Below are positions 50,594 through 59,764 of a stretch of DNA of 64,000 nucleotides, in pieces; position 1 is the stretch's first letter, and each line of letters opens with the position of its first letter. The position numbers and the translations under genes are program-made. Location: the NCBI GenBank assembly GCA_964366335.1, contig CAYITQ010000001.1, forward strand, positions 1-64,000. The letters are read 5' to 3'. The notes under the pieces were generated by a model. That model was not told the DNA's origin, did no database searches, and saw only the letters and a program-made list of their open reading frames with translations. The DNA comes from JACRNA01 sp964366335. GTDB lineage: Bacteria; Patescibacteriota; Microgenomatia; CAZETR01; Amesbacteraceae.

Positions 50594-52163
50594 CTGGATA
50601 GTGGTAGGATTTATGGTCTTGGGATTTGTGCTTCGAACAGTTTGGCTTGCTAAATATCCGGCTGGTTTCACCCCGGACGAGGCTGCCTTTGGCTACAATG
50701 CCTATTCAATCTTGCAAACAGGTAAGGATGAGTGGGGAACTCCTTGGTGGCAATTGTTTTCCTCAAATATGCGCTCTTTTGGCGATTACAAGCTTCCCCT
50801 CTATACTTTCTTGGCCATTCCTAGTATAAAACTGTTTGGTTTAAATGAATTTGCCACCAGACTTCCAAATGCGATTATTGGGACATTGGCCATAGGGGCG
50901 ATATATTTATTGACAAAGAGATTGTCCGCTGCCGTAATTCTGACACTCTCGCCCTGGGCAATTAGTATGTCCCGGGGGGCATTTGAAGCCAATCTCGCCA
51001 CCTTGTTTTTGCCTCTGGGAATATATTTATTTTTGAGAAACAAATATTGGCTCAGCGCAATTATTTTTGCTTTGAGCTTTTATTCATATCATTCAGCAAG
51101 ACTCGTGACACCAATAATCATTCTCATTCTGGTTTTGTATAAAAAAGTGAATAAAGAAGTATTACTACCAAGTTTACTTTTGGGTATTTTGTTAATTCCG
51201 GGATTATTCTCGATGGTGTCTCGAGGTAGTGCCCGGACGGCCGATGTCAGTATCATCAGTCCGACTGGTGGTTGGAGTGCAGTAGCCGATCGGAGATTTG
51301 AAGCCATTGTTGTTGGACTTCCGGATTCTGTCAGCAGATTCTTTTCCAACAAACCAATTTATGTAGTATCTGCTTTTGTCAAAAATTATTTGTCATATTG
51401 GTCACCACAATTCTGGTTTACTAGTGGGGCTGGCGAAGCTACTTATGGCATGATTACCGGCCGCGGGACATTTTATTATGTTGAAATCATATTCTTGGCT
51501 GGATTTTTAATATTATTTATCCGAAACCCCAATAAAGAATATTTGTTTATCCTGTTACTGGCAGCTATCAGCTTTGTTCCATCAGCTTTATCCAAAGGTC
51601 CTGGATATGCTGCCAACCGTGCCGTCATCGCCCTGCCATTTTTAATTATGATGCTCTCTCTGGGATCAGAATTTATATTAAAGAAAAAATCCTTAATTAT
51701 TCTAACTTCTATCTTCTACCTTCTATCTTCCGTATATTTTATAGAGGACTACCTCTACCATGCACCCAAAAATAGTGCTAGGTCAATGAATTATGGCTGG
51801 ACGGATTTGATGCCGAGGCTAATGCCAATAGCCAGTAGATTTGAAGACGTCAGATTTAGCAGATCACTTTCCGAGCCACATATATTTCTGGCTTTTTATA
51901 CCAAGGCCGATCCAAAAGTTTATCAGCAGTATTCTTCGGGGTGGCTGGAATTTGAAAAGAAGGGCCTGAAATTTCTGGATCAATATGATGGTTATTATTT
52001 GGAAAAATTCCGCTTTGGGGATTTGAAGTATGGAGAACAGGTAACTAAACCAACCTTATATATAGGTAGACCGGATGAATTTCCGGACGATACCGGTTAC
52101 TATATCAAAACGTTTTATCCGGACGGAACGCCAGACATGATGGTAGCAGAAAAACAACCATGA
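50580..52163 (+). CDS. PMT/ArnT-like membrane glycosyltransferase
   Basis: 527 residues. First loop 'FTPDEAAFGYNAYSILQTGK' then 'SFGDYKLPLYTFLAIPSIKL' is the tandem subfamily signature (DE pair). Polytopic core and C-terminal soluble region. TAAAAT at 50568-50573 is 6 nt before the ATG, an internal leaderless promoter. A 7-nt repeat (CTANCTT) lies in 'ILTSIFYLLSSV'. ATGA overlap with the next gene. Confidence 0.86.
   Translation: MFKTNWIVVGFMVLGFVLRTVWLAKYPAGFTPDEAAFGYNAYSILQTGKDEWGTPWWQLFSSNMRSFGDYKLPLYTFLAIPSIKLFGLNEFATRLPNAIIGTLAIGAIYLLTKRLSAAVILTLSPWAISMSRGAFEANLATLFLPLGIYLFLRNKYWLSAIIFALSFYSYHSARLVTPIIILILVLYKKVNKEVLLPSLLLGILLIPGLFSMVSRGSARTADVSIISPTGGWSAVADRRFEAIVVGLPDSVSRFFSNKPIYVVSAFVKNYLSYWSPQFWFTSGAGEATYGMITGRGTFYYVEIIFLAGFLILFIRNPNKEYLFILLLAAISFVPSALSKGPGYAANRAVIALPFLIMMLSLGSEFILKKKSLIILTSIFYLLSSVYFIEDYLYHAPKNSARSMNYGWTDLMPRLMPIASRFEDVRFSRSLSEPHIFLAFYTKADPKVYQQYSSGWLEFEKKGLKFLDQYDGYYLEKFRFGDLKYGEQVTKPTLYIGRPDEFPDDTGYYIKTFYPDGTPDMMVAEKQP
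51702..51729. repeat. 7-nt tandem repeat in PMT gene
   Basis: Units CTAACTT, CTATCTT, CTACCTT, CTATCTT in phase, the CTANCTT family. Confidence 0.75.
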
Positions 52164-53707
52164 ATAAATTTCTATTAGTTTTAGTCCTGCTTTTGATTCC
52201 TGCTTTTGGCTTGATGCTTAGACCTGGAGTTTATACCATGCATGATTTTCATGTCTTCCGCCAGCAACAATTTGAAAAATGTTTGCAGATAACCAAAAAC
52301 TTTCCGTGCCGATGGTCCGGCGATGCCGGATTAGGTTATGGAGAACCAGTCTTTAATTTTTATGGTCAATTCCCATATTGGATTGGAGAAGTATTCAGAA
52401 TATCAGGATTGTCAATTTTGGATTCTGTCAAAGCCAATTTTATATTGACATTAATTGCATCGGCGGTGGCGATGTACTTTCTTGCCCGGAAATTTTGGTC
52501 AAATTCAGGAGCCTTAGTCTCTGCGGTATTCTATGCCTATGCACCTTATCGGGCTGTCGATATTTGGGTGCGGGGAGCACTCAATGAATCTCTGGCTTTT
52601 ATCTTTTTTCCTTTGATACTTTTATTTATCAAAGAATTTATATCTACAAACAAGAATAAATATTTATTTTGGCTAATATTATCACTGGCAGGACTGACAC
52701 TGACACATAATTTGTCGCTTTTGGTTTTTGCTCCATTTGCAATTATATGGAGTATATTTTGGTGGTGGAAGAGCAATAGATCTATTCATTTAATTTATGA
52801 TTTGACTAGCGCAGGATTAGCAAGCGTTCTGTTATCAGCCTTTTATTTATTGCCTGTCATATTTGAAAGTAGTTTAGTAACTCTAAATCAGACAACTTCC
52901 GGTTATTATGATTTTCATTTGCATTACGCGACTCTGCGACAATTATTTCTTTCCACTTTTTGGGGATTTGGCGGATCTACCTGGGGTCCCAATGATACCA
53001 TGAGTTTTGCGGTCGGACATTTACATTGGATATTGGCAATAATATTAGTCGTGTTCGTGTTGATAAAAAAAAGAAACAAAGAAATATTATTTTTTATCTC
53101 TCTCGGTCTCTTTGCTATCTTTCTTACTCACGGTAAATCAGACTTTATCTGGAATCTGGTTAAACCCATGGCTTATATCCAGTTTCCCTGGCGGTTTTTG
53201 ACTATGTCCACCTTATTTTTATCGCTGGCGATGGGAGCCGTTACAAAATTGATTCCAAAACCGATATGGATTGTTTTATTGGTGCTGGGAATAACATTTT
53301 ATGCTGGGAATTTCCACTCGGATATCTGGAGAGATATTACAGACAGTCAGCAATTCAGTGGCCAATTATGGGATGAGCAGAGAAGCTCGGCCCTGTCAGA
53401 CTTCTGGCCAAAATCGGCCAAGCTTCCAAATAATTTCGCTCCCAAATCACCTGAAATAATTCTGGAGACTGACAGCTATCAAAAAATCCGCTATCCGATT
53501 GTTTATTTTCCGGGTTGGACGGCACGAAGCAATAAACAAAAATTATTTATTTATCCAAGTGGGGAATTAGGTTTGATTACTGTGAGGGCTCCGGTAAATT
53601 CAAATATAAAATTATCTTTTGAAGATTCGCCGGTCAGAAAAATCGGAAACATTGTCAGTCTGATTACCTTATTTGGATTAATGATTTGGATGTGGAAAAA
53701 ATCTTAA
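52160..53707 (+). CDS. 6-pyruvoyl-tetrahydropterin synthase-related membrane protein
   Basis: 515 residues, paralogue of the gene at 32893: 'YTMHDFHVFRQQQFEKCLQI', 'GLGYGEPVFNFYGQFPYWIG' and a C-terminal soluble beta domain with 'IVYFPGWTARSNKQKLFI'. Polytopic, GT-C-like. It overlaps the next PMT gene by 22 nt. Confidence 0.78.
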   Translation: MNKFLLVLVLLLIPAFGLMLRPGVYTMHDFHVFRQQQFEKCLQITKNFPCRWSGDAGLGYGEPVFNFYGQFPYWIGEVFRISGLSILDSVKANFILTLIASAVAMYFLARKFWSNSGALVSAVFYAYAPYRAVDIWVRGALNESLAFIFFPLILLFIKEFISTNKNKYLFWLILSLAGLTLTHNLSLLVFAPFAIIWSIFWWWKSNRSIHLIYDLTSAGLASVLLSAFYLLPVIFESSLVTLNQTTSGYYDFHLHYATLRQLFLSTFWGFGGSTWGPNDTMSFAVGHLHWILAIILVVFVLIKKRNKEILFFISLGLFAIFLTHGKSDFIWNLVKPMAYIQFPWRFLTMSTLFLSLAMGAVTKLIPKPIWIVLLVLGITFYAGNFHSDIWRDITDSQQFSGQLWDEQRSSALSDFWPKSAKLPNNFAPKSPEIILETDSYQKIRYPIVYFPGWTARSNKQKLFIYPSGELGLITVRAPVNSNIKLSFEDSPVRKIGNIVSLITLFGLMIWMWKKS

Positions 53708-55176
53708 TAATAATTATTCTTGTGACCGGCATCGTTTGGAGATTGCCGTATTTTGCACCCTCTAGTTTCAATTGGGATGAAGTTTCTCTCGGATATAATT
53801 CTTATTCAATGTTGAAGTCTGGAGCGGATGAATGGGGTATAAAAATGCCAACAATATTTCGAGCTTATGGTGATTACAAGCTTCCGGTATATGTCTACAT
53901 GACCACACTCTGGCCGCAATTCCCCCGCACTACATCTATCATTGCAGGCGTACTGACAATGCTGATTTCCTATTTATTGGTCCGAAAAATATTTAATAAA
54001 GAAACTGCGCTTGTTACTTTGGCACTTGTCACTCTGTCACCCTGGACAGTCATGCTCTCTCGTTTGGCTCTCGAGGCAAACTTAGCCGTTTTATTTATTT
54101 CCTTGGGCATGCTCTGCTTGGTCTCCAAAAAACACCTCTGGTCAATAATCTTTTTTGGCATCTCGGTTTGGACTTACAACAGTGCGCGAGTATTTACTCC
54201 TTTATTTTTAGCTTGTTATTTAATCATAAACAAAAATTATAAAAAGTTTACTTCTATGAACTATATACTATTAATTATTTTCTTTTTGCCGATGATATAT
54301 CAATTATTAAACTCCACAGGTCAAGCACGATACAGTAAATTGTCACTTATAGACGACGGAGCTATAGGCAAAATAAATAAATTACAAACAACTCAATGGG
54401 GAGGACGCATGGTTTACAACAAAGCCACTTATTTTGCAGCCGCTTTTGCCAAAAATTATGTATCATATTTATCACCCAGTTTTTTGTTTATCAAAGGTGG
54501 CGATCACTATCAATTCAGCGTCCAAAATTATGGTCTTTTGTATCTAATATGTCTGCCTTTTTATTATATTGGATTAACAAAAGTTTTTAATAATAAATTA
54601 CTTTTATTGTGGCTCTTAATAGCTCCAATCGCAGGAAGTATTACCCGTGATAGTCCTCACACCCTTCGAGCCATCACAATGCTGCCATTGCCAATGATAC
54701 TTACCGCTCTTGGTGTAGTATCTATATTAAAAAAATATTATTTAGTAATATTGCCAATTATTATATTATCTTCGATAAACTATCAACTAGCTACTAACTC
54801 CTATCTCCTAAACTACTCATGGTCTTGGCAATATGGCTATAAAGAAGTAGTTCAATTAATCAAACAAGACTACGATAAATACGATCAGATTATTTTTACC
54901 AAAAAATATGGTGAACCGCATGAATTTGTAGCCTTTTATTGGCCCTGGGATCCGGCTGATTTTGCCAAAAGTAAATCCTGGGACTATCATGCCAATTGGT
55001 ATTGGGTCAACGAACTGGATAAAATTAAATTTGTAAATGATTGGGAAATGAAATCATATGTATATAAACCCAAGACACTAATTATCGCCAGTCCGGAAAA
55101 TATTCCCGCGGGATCCGAAATCAAGCGAATTAATTTCCTAGACGGCAAACCCGCTTTTATAATTAAAGAATTATGA
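53686..55176 (+). CDS. PMT/ArnT-like membrane glycosyltransferase
   Basis: 496 residues. 'FNWDEVSLGYNSYSMLKSGA' and 'YGDYKLPVYVYMTTLWPQF' carry the DE pair of the tandem subfamily. The ATG at 53686 overlaps the upstream gene by 22 nt. The codons for 'INYQLATNSYLLNYS' contain six heptamers. ATGA overlap with the DUF3800 gene. Confidence 0.85.
   Translation: MDVEKILIIIILVTGIVWRLPYFAPSSFNWDEVSLGYNSYSMLKSGADEWGIKMPTIFRAYGDYKLPVYVYMTTLWPQFPRTTSIIAGVLTMLISYLLVRKIFNKETALVTLALVTLSPWTVMLSRLALEANLAVLFISLGMLCLVSKKHLWSIIFFGISVWTYNSARVFTPLFLACYLIINKNYKKFTSMNYILLIIFFLPMIYQLLNSTGQARYSKLSLIDDGAIGKINKLQTTQWGGRMVYNKATYFAAAFAKNYVSYLSPSFLFIKGGDHYQFSVQNYGLLYLICLPFYYIGLTKVFNNKLLLLWLLIAPIAGSITRDSPHTLRAITMLPLPMILTALGVVSILKKYYLVILPIIILSSINYQLATNSYLLNYSWSWQYGYKEVVQLIKQDYDKYDQIIFTKKYGEPHEFVAFYWPWDPADFAKSKSWDYHANWYWVNELDKIKFVNDWEMKSYVYKPKTLIIASPENIPAGSEIKRINFLDGKPAFIIKEL
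54778..54819. repeat. 7-nt tandem repeat, six copies
   Basis: AACTATC, AACTAGC, TACTAAC, TCCTATC, TCCTAAA, CTACTCA: CTA stays in the same phase in the first five units. Confidence 0.7.
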
Positions 55177-55778
55177 TAGTATTTATTGATGAGTCTGGGA
55201 TTCATAAGCAAATAGGTCATTCGAGTGCTTCGGTAGTTTACGTTTGGACTCAGGATTTGGATAAATTTGAAAAAGGAATTGAGAGTTTAAATCAAAAGTT
55301 GAAAATAAATTATTTTCATTGGACTGAAAGTAGTTGGGAATTAAAAGAAAAATTTTTAGTCGGTGTCAGAAAATTAGATTTTCTATTTAAAGTTATCGTT
55401 TTTGATAACCCCATTAAATATCAGCAAATAATCGAGGTGGTCTTTAAGCATTTATTGGTGGAAAATGTGGATAAAGTATTCATTGACGGCAAAAAACCCG
55501 AATGGTATGAACGGAAACTAAAAAAAGTTTTAAGGGATATGGGAAACTCGGTTAAAAAACTGAAGACGATAAGAAATGAGTCGGCACATCCAGGAATCCA
55601 ATTGGCAGATGCAATTGCTGGTTTATATAGGTACCAAGCCGATAATCCAAATTCTAAAATTGCGTCGGAGTTAGTGAAGAAATTAAATAAAAATGAAGTA
55701 ATGTCAAGTAGCTTTAATGCCGATAATTATTTTACCAAGAAAAACCCCGACAAAAGCCGGGGTCAGCGTCCCGGATAG
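55173..55778 (+). CDS. DUF3800-family protein
   Basis: 201 residues. IVFIDESG at the start and 'HPGIQLADAIAGLYRYQ' near 145-165 are the two hallmark motifs of DUF3800, a family with a predicted RNase H-like fold and acidic active site, often seen in accessory or defence settings. The last 12 residues (NPDKSRGQRPG) are encoded by a GC-rich hairpin and are probably not part of the fold. It is embedded in the PMT operon by ATGA overlap. Confidence 0.75.
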   Translation: MIVFIDESGIHKQIGHSSASVVYVWTQDLDKFEKGIESLNQKLKINYFHWTESSWELKEKFLVGVRKLDFLFKVIVFDNPIKYQQIIEVVFKHLLVENVDKVFIDGKKPEWYERKLKKVLRDMGNSVKKLKTIRNESAHPGIQLADAIAGLYRYQADNPNSKIASELVKKLNKNEVMSSSFNADNYFTKKNPDKSRGQRPG

Positions 55779-55842
55779 TTCACCATTGGTGTACTTTTCC
55801 ACACGGGAATTTGTCACCGGTAGCTAGTTATGAGATTATTAT
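55744..55842. other. GC-rich, multi-hairpin segment before PMT operon
   Basis: Several mutually exclusive stems: ACCCCG (55744-55749) with CGGGGT (55758-55763); CCGGG (55757-55761) with CCCGG (55770-55774); CCCG (55770-55773) with CGGG (55804-55807). On the minus strand the first stem is followed by TTTTTC, an intrinsic terminator pointing left. TATTAT at 55837-55842 is a -10 10 nt before the next ATG. A leftward terminator, an attenuator-like leader or a small RNA are all possible. Confidence 0.4.
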
Positions 55843-55852
55843 ACGATAACTT

Positions 55853-57358
55853 ATGAAAATGTCAAGATTAATGATACTAATTTTTATTGTTTCTCTTGGT
55901 CTTACACTTAGACTGTTTTACTTAGACTCGCGTCCGGTGGGTTTTACCTGGGATGAAGCGGCCTTGGGATACAACGCCTATTCATTACTAAAGACGGGAA
56001 AGGATGAATATGGGAAAATTTTGCCGGTGGTATTTAAATCCTTTGGCGATTACAAGCCCGGATTATATATATATCTTACTGTCCCGGCCATAAAAATATT
56101 TGGTCTGTCAGAATTCGCCACCCGATTACCATCAGCGATCTTTGGAACGTTATTAATTGTCGTTGTGTATTTATTGGTTTCGAAATTACTTAGCGCTCAG
56201 CACCTAGCCCTTAGCACGGCATTTCTTCTTGCGATTAATCCCTGGTCCATTCACTTCTCCCGTGGTGCCTGGGAAGCCAACATAGCGCTATTTCTGACGA
56301 CATTAGCTACATTATTGTTTATAAAAAAGCGCTATATATATTCAAGTTTATTTTTTGGATTAACGCTATTTACCTATCAGGGGGCCAAGATGTTTACCCC
56401 GCTCTTAGTTTTATCACTTTTGATAATTTATAAACCAAATATTAAAAAACTGTTTTGGCCAGGAGTATTAGGATTACTTCTGTTATTACCAATCCTTTGG
56501 AATCTTGATTCACAATCCGGAAGGTTGAAGGTCTTTAGTATCTTTAATTATCAGGGAAATTTAGTCAGGGGAATTACCCAGCGTTACCTAAATCACCTTT
56601 CTCCGAAATATTTGTTTTTTACGGGAGACTGGTCAAATTTGCGTCAGAGTATTCCCTATTATGGCTACTTCCACCTGCCCGAAATTATCACCATCGCAAT
56701 CGGTCTGATTGTTCTTCTAAGAACTAATAACCAAGTAACCAAGCTACTAATAACATGGCTATTAATTGTTATTTTACCTTCCGCCCTATCCCGTGATATT
56801 GTCTCTGGTGTCCGCTCTCTGCCTATGGTAATACCGTTAGTAATTATGTCCGGAATCGGACTTGCAAAATTATTTTATTATCACCGCCTTTTATACATTT
56901 ATACATTTATACTTTTATCCTTATTTATTTTATTCTTGGATCTCTATTTTATCCATGCTCCCAATTTCGTAGCCCGTGACATGATGTATGGTTATAAACA
57001 AGCTCTTCAAATAATCAAACCGTACTTAGATAGGTATGATAGGGTAATATTTACAGACAAACTTGGTCAGCCGTATATATATACTTTATTCTATTACACA
57101 ATAGACCCAGGCAGTTATCAAAAACAAGCAAATTTAATATTAGATTCCCAGGGGGATGTAGGAAAAGTGGAAAAGTGGGGTAAGTTTTTGTATCAGCCAC
57201 CCGATTGGCGATATCAGCGGGGTGACAACTCAACCATATTTGTGGGTGATAATTACGAATTGCCCGATCAGGATATGAATCCGGTAAATTTAATTAAATT
57301 GGGTGAAGTTTACTATCCAAATGGCAAACACGCGCTTAGAATAGTGGCTCTAAAATGA
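55853..57358 (+). CDS. PMT/ArnT-like membrane glycosyltransferase
   Basis: 501 residues. 'FTWDEAALGYNAYSLLKTGK' and 'SFGDYKPGLYIYLTVPAIKI' with the DE pair. Polytopic core, soluble C-terminus. The gene holds three repeat tracts: CTTAGCA-type (56189), CTAATAA/CCAAGTAA-type (56717) and CATTTATA-type (56888). ATGA overlap with the next PMT gene. Confidence 0.86.
   Translation: MKMSRLMILIFIVSLGLTLRLFYLDSRPVGFTWDEAALGYNAYSLLKTGKDEYGKILPVVFKSFGDYKPGLYIYLTVPAIKIFGLSEFATRLPSAIFGTLLIVVVYLLVSKLLSAQHLALSTAFLLAINPWSIHFSRGAWEANIALFLTTLATLLFIKKRYIYSSLFFGLTLFTYQGAKMFTPLLVLSLLIIYKPNIKKLFWPGVLGLLLLLPILWNLDSQSGRLKVFSIFNYQGNLVRGITQRYLNHLSPKYLFFTGDWSNLRQSIPYYGYFHLPEIITIAIGLIVLLRTNNQVTKLLITWLLIVILPSALSRDIVSGVRSLPMVIPLVIMSGIGLAKLFYYHRLLYIYTFILLSLFILFLDLYFIHAPNFVARDMMYGYKQALQIIKPYLDRYDRVIFTDKLGQPYIYTLFYYTIDPGSYQKQANLILDSQGDVGKVEKWGKFLYQPPDWRYQRGDNSTIFVGDNYELPDQDMNPVNLIKLGEVYYPNGKHALRIVALK
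56189..56216. repeat. 7-nt tandem repeat (CTTAGCA family)
   Basis: CTTAGCG, CTCAGCA, CCTAGCC, CTTAGCA in phase; encodes 'LLSAQHLALSTA'. Confidence 0.75.
56717..56751. repeat. 7/8-nt repeat (CTAATAA and CCAAGTAA families)
   Basis: CTAAGAA, CTAATAA, then CCAAGTAA, CCAAGCTA, CTAATAAC. It combines the unit from 40171/60388 with the complement of the unit at 11215. Confidence 0.6.
56888..56927. repeat. 8-nt tandem repeat (CATTTATA family)
   Basis: CTTTTATA, CATTTATA, CATTTATA, CTTTTATC, CTTATTTA in phase; encodes 'LLYIYTFILLSLF'. Confidence 0.75.
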
Positions 57359-58965
57359 AAAAATATATTCCATTATTTTTGATTTTAATTTTGGCTACAG
57401 TATTACGTGTCTGGAATATCTCTGGTAGCCCTTCGGGGCTCAATGCCGACGAAGCAGCTCTGGGCTACAACGCTTATTCTCTGATGTTGACTGGAAAAGA
57501 TGAGCATGGCCATCCTTGGCCCGTTAATCTGGAATCTTTTGGCGATTTCAAACCGGCTGGTTATGCCTATATATTAATTCCCTTTGTCAAAATCTTTGGT
57601 CTTACCGAATTCGCCGTCCGCCTCCCCTCGGTAATATTTGGGGTATTGGGAGTATTGGGAATTTATTTGTTAACCTACGAACTACTTAGCACTTGGCCCA
57701 TAGCCCTTAGCACTGCTCTTATGCTCACAATTTCCCCTTGGCATTTACACTTTTCTAGAGGAGCTTGGGAAGTAAATGTCTCAACAACGTTTATAGTTTA
57801 TGGTTTATGGTTCATAGTAAAATGGCTCAAAAGTCCAAAGTTTATATACTTAGCCCTTAGCACCTGGCACCTAGCACTGGCAATGTATTTCTATCAATCT
57901 TCCCGCGTCATCGTTCCACTATTGGGTCTAGGAATATTTATCATGTATTTCAAGAATTTTAAAACAAACCTCAAGCAAACAATAGTTTCTGGATTATTGT
58001 TGTTGGTATTATTATTACCTTTAATAATTTCGGTTATAAGATCTGACGCTACATCCAGATTGAGCGGCGTAGGCTTATTAGCCGATTCGGGACCTACTGA
58101 GCGAGCCAAGGAACTTCGTATTCAGCATGGGGATCTCAAATCTATTCCTTCCAAGCTTTTGCACAATAGACCCGTACAATATGGTCTAAGATTTATTCAA
58201 AACTATCTCGATCATTTCGATGGTAATTTTCTGTTTGTAAACGGCGACGTCATCGAGCGTAGTAAGGTCCCGGAAATGGGTCTCTTTTATCTGACCGATT
58301 TTATTTTTCTAGCTCTTGGAATCGTTTATCTGCTTCGTACTCAGCACTTAGCCCCTAGCACTAATATAATCTGGCTCTGGCTTCTAATCGCACCAGTAGC
58401 TTCCGCCATGACATTCCAGACTCCTCACTCTCTCCGCGCCTTCAATATGGTAATTCCTATGACAATAATAATCTCTGTGGGAGTGTATCAAGTAATAAAA
58501 TTTAAAAAACTATTTATCATTTTAATTGTTCCGTTATATGTATATCAGCTTTCAGACTATTTGTATAAATATTACGTCCGTTATCCAAAAGAATATCCAG
58601 CCGCTTGGGAATATGGTTTTAAAGAACTGGTGGCCTATACAGAAAGTGTCAAAGACAAATATCCCAAAATCTGGGTGACAGACAAATATGACCAGCCCTA
58701 TATATTGTTTCTATTTTATTCAAAATATGACCCACGAAAGTTTCAGGGCAACCACACCCTTACATTTCGCGACAAATTCAATTTTTCTACTGTACGCGAC
58801 TTCGATAAATATCATTTTGAATCCGCTCCTTGGGACAAAGTCCGCAATCAGCATTCGGCATTGATAGTAGCTGCGCCAGAGGATATTCCAGATCTGGGAG
58901 TGGATGTGATAAAAACCATCAATTTCCCAAATGGCCTCCCGGCGTTTAAAATAGTATCAAATTGA
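57355..58965 (+). CDS. PMT/ArnT-like membrane glycosyltransferase
   Basis: 536 residues. 'LNADEAALGYNAYSLMLTGK' and 'SFGDFKPAGYAYILIPFVKI' show it to be a close paralogue of the previous gene. Polytopic core with a C-terminal soluble region ('FPNGLPAFKIV'). It contains four repeat tracts (57685, 57789, 57849, 58340), the densest in the window. The next GT2 starts 1 nt after the stop. Confidence 0.86.
   Translation: MKKYIPLFLILILATVLRVWNISGSPSGLNADEAALGYNAYSLMLTGKDEHGHPWPVNLESFGDFKPAGYAYILIPFVKIFGLTEFAVRLPSVIFGVLGVLGIYLLTYELLSTWPIALSTALMLTISPWHLHFSRGAWEVNVSTTFIVYGLWFIVKWLKSPKFIYLALSTWHLALAMYFYQSSRVIVPLLGLGIFIMYFKNFKTNLKQTIVSGLLLLVLLLPLIISVIRSDATSRLSGVGLLADSGPTERAKELRIQHGDLKSIPSKLLHNRPVQYGLRFIQNYLDHFDGNFLFVNGDVIERSKVPEMGLFYLTDFIFLALGIVYLLRTQHLAPSTNIIWLWLLIAPVASAMTFQTPHSLRAFNMVIPMTIIISVGVYQVIKFKKLFIILIVPLYVYQLSDYLYKYYVRYPKEYPAAWEYGFKELVAYTESVKDKYPKIWVTDKYDQPYILFLFYSKYDPRKFQGNHTLTFRDKFNFSTVRDFDKYHFESAPWDKVRNQHSALIVAAPEDIPDLGVDVIKTINFPNGLPAFKIVSN
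57685..57712. repeat. 7-nt tandem repeat (CTTAGCA family)
   Basis: CTTAGCA, CTTGGCC, CATAGCC, CTTAGCA in phase; encodes 'LLSTWPIALSTA'. At a protein position similar to 56189 in the paralogue. Confidence 0.75.
57789..57816. repeat. 7-nt tandem repeat (GTTTATG family)
   Basis: GTTTATA, GTTTATG, GTTTATG, GTTCATA in phase; encodes 'FIVYGLWFIVKW'. Confidence 0.75.
57849..57883. repeat. 7-nt tandem repeat (CTTAGCA family), five copies
   Basis: CTTAGCC, CTTAGCA, CCTGGCA, CCTAGCA, CTGGCAA; encodes 'LALSTWHLALA'. Confidence 0.75.
58340..58360. repeat. 7-nt tandem repeat (CTTAGCA family)
   Basis: CTCAGCA, CTTAGCC, CCTAGCA in phase; encodes 'RTQHLAPST'. Confidence 0.7.
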
Positions 58966-58966
58966 T

Positions 58967-59764
58967 ATGAAGAAAATCTTACTATCAGTAGTCCTCGCTA
59001 CTTACAACGAAGAACGGAATATCGCCAGATGTCTGGATTCAGTTTGGGAGTTGGCAGATGAAATACTAATTGTAGACGGCAAGTCTACCGATGATACCGT
59101 CAAAATAGCCAAAAAATACAAGGCTAAGATTATTTTAGTTGACAATAATCCCACCCACTTTCATGCTCAGAAAAAAATCGCCATAGACAAAGCCTCTGGT
59201 GATTGGATCCTCCAGCTCGATGCTGATGAATGCTTGACCCCCGAGTTGGTCAATGAAATAAAGGGACACCTCCGAGGTGGCCGAATGGACTCCTCGGAGG
59301 TGAATGGGTATTGGTTGCCGAGAAAAAATTACTTTTTGGGACGGTTTTTGACCAAAGGTGGTCAATATCCCGATTACACCATGCGTCTGTATAGAAACGG
59401 CAAAGGTAATTTGCCGGCCCTCGATGTCCATGAGCAGGCAGTAATTGAGGGAGAAGTAGGGTATTTGATAAACCCCATGTTGCATTATGGCACTCCCGAC
59501 TTTGAAAATTATCTCGTCCGCAACAATAAATATACATCTCTCATGGCTGAGCAATTTGCCGAGCAAAAAGTTCCCATTAATCTCCTTTACACTTTTATAC
59601 ATTTATTCTTTTATCCATTGCGCGAGTTTGTCTGGATATATTTCAGACATCGTGGCTATGTAGACGGGTTTCCAGGCTTTGTCTTTGCCCTATTTTCCGG
59701 ACTTCGCTTTGCTATTGCTTACATCAAATACTGGCAAGTTACTAAATATTCGGCACATGATTAA
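58967..59764 (+). CDS. GT2, WaaE-like
   Basis: 265 residues. 'SVVLATYNEERNIARCLDSV', 'IVDGKSTDDTVKIA', 'LDADECLTPELVNEI', 'WLPRKNYFLGRFLTKGGQYP' and 'YTMRLYRNGKGNLP' match the WaaE group. An 8-nt repeat lies near the 3' end ('LLYTFIHLFFYP'). It overlaps the GT4 gene by 8 nt. Confidence 0.86.
   Translation: MKKILLSVVLATYNEERNIARCLDSVWELADEILIVDGKSTDDTVKIAKKYKAKIILVDNNPTHFHAQKKIAIDKASGDWILQLDADECLTPELVNEIKGHLRGGRMDSSEVNGYWLPRKNYFLGRFLTKGGQYPDYTMRLYRNGKGNLPALDVHEQAVIEGEVGYLINPMLHYGTPDFENYLVRNNKYTSLMAEQFAEQKVPINLLYTFIHLFFYPLREFVWIYFRHRGYVDGFPGFVFALFSGLRFAIAYIKYWQVTKYSAHD
59585..59615. repeat. 8-nt tandem repeat (CATTTATA family)
   Basis: CTTTACA, CTTTTATA, CATTTATT, CTTTTATC in phase, in the WaaE-like gene. 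Confidence 0.7.

Noticed and set aside
55744..55763. Terminator of the DUF3800 gene on the + strand
   Set aside because: No T-run follows on the + strand; the T-run is on the minus strand, and the DUF3800 frame reads through the stem.
56189..58360. Short repeats as a CRISPR array
   Set aside because: Units are 7-8 nt, directly adjacent, without spacers, and lie inside reading frames.
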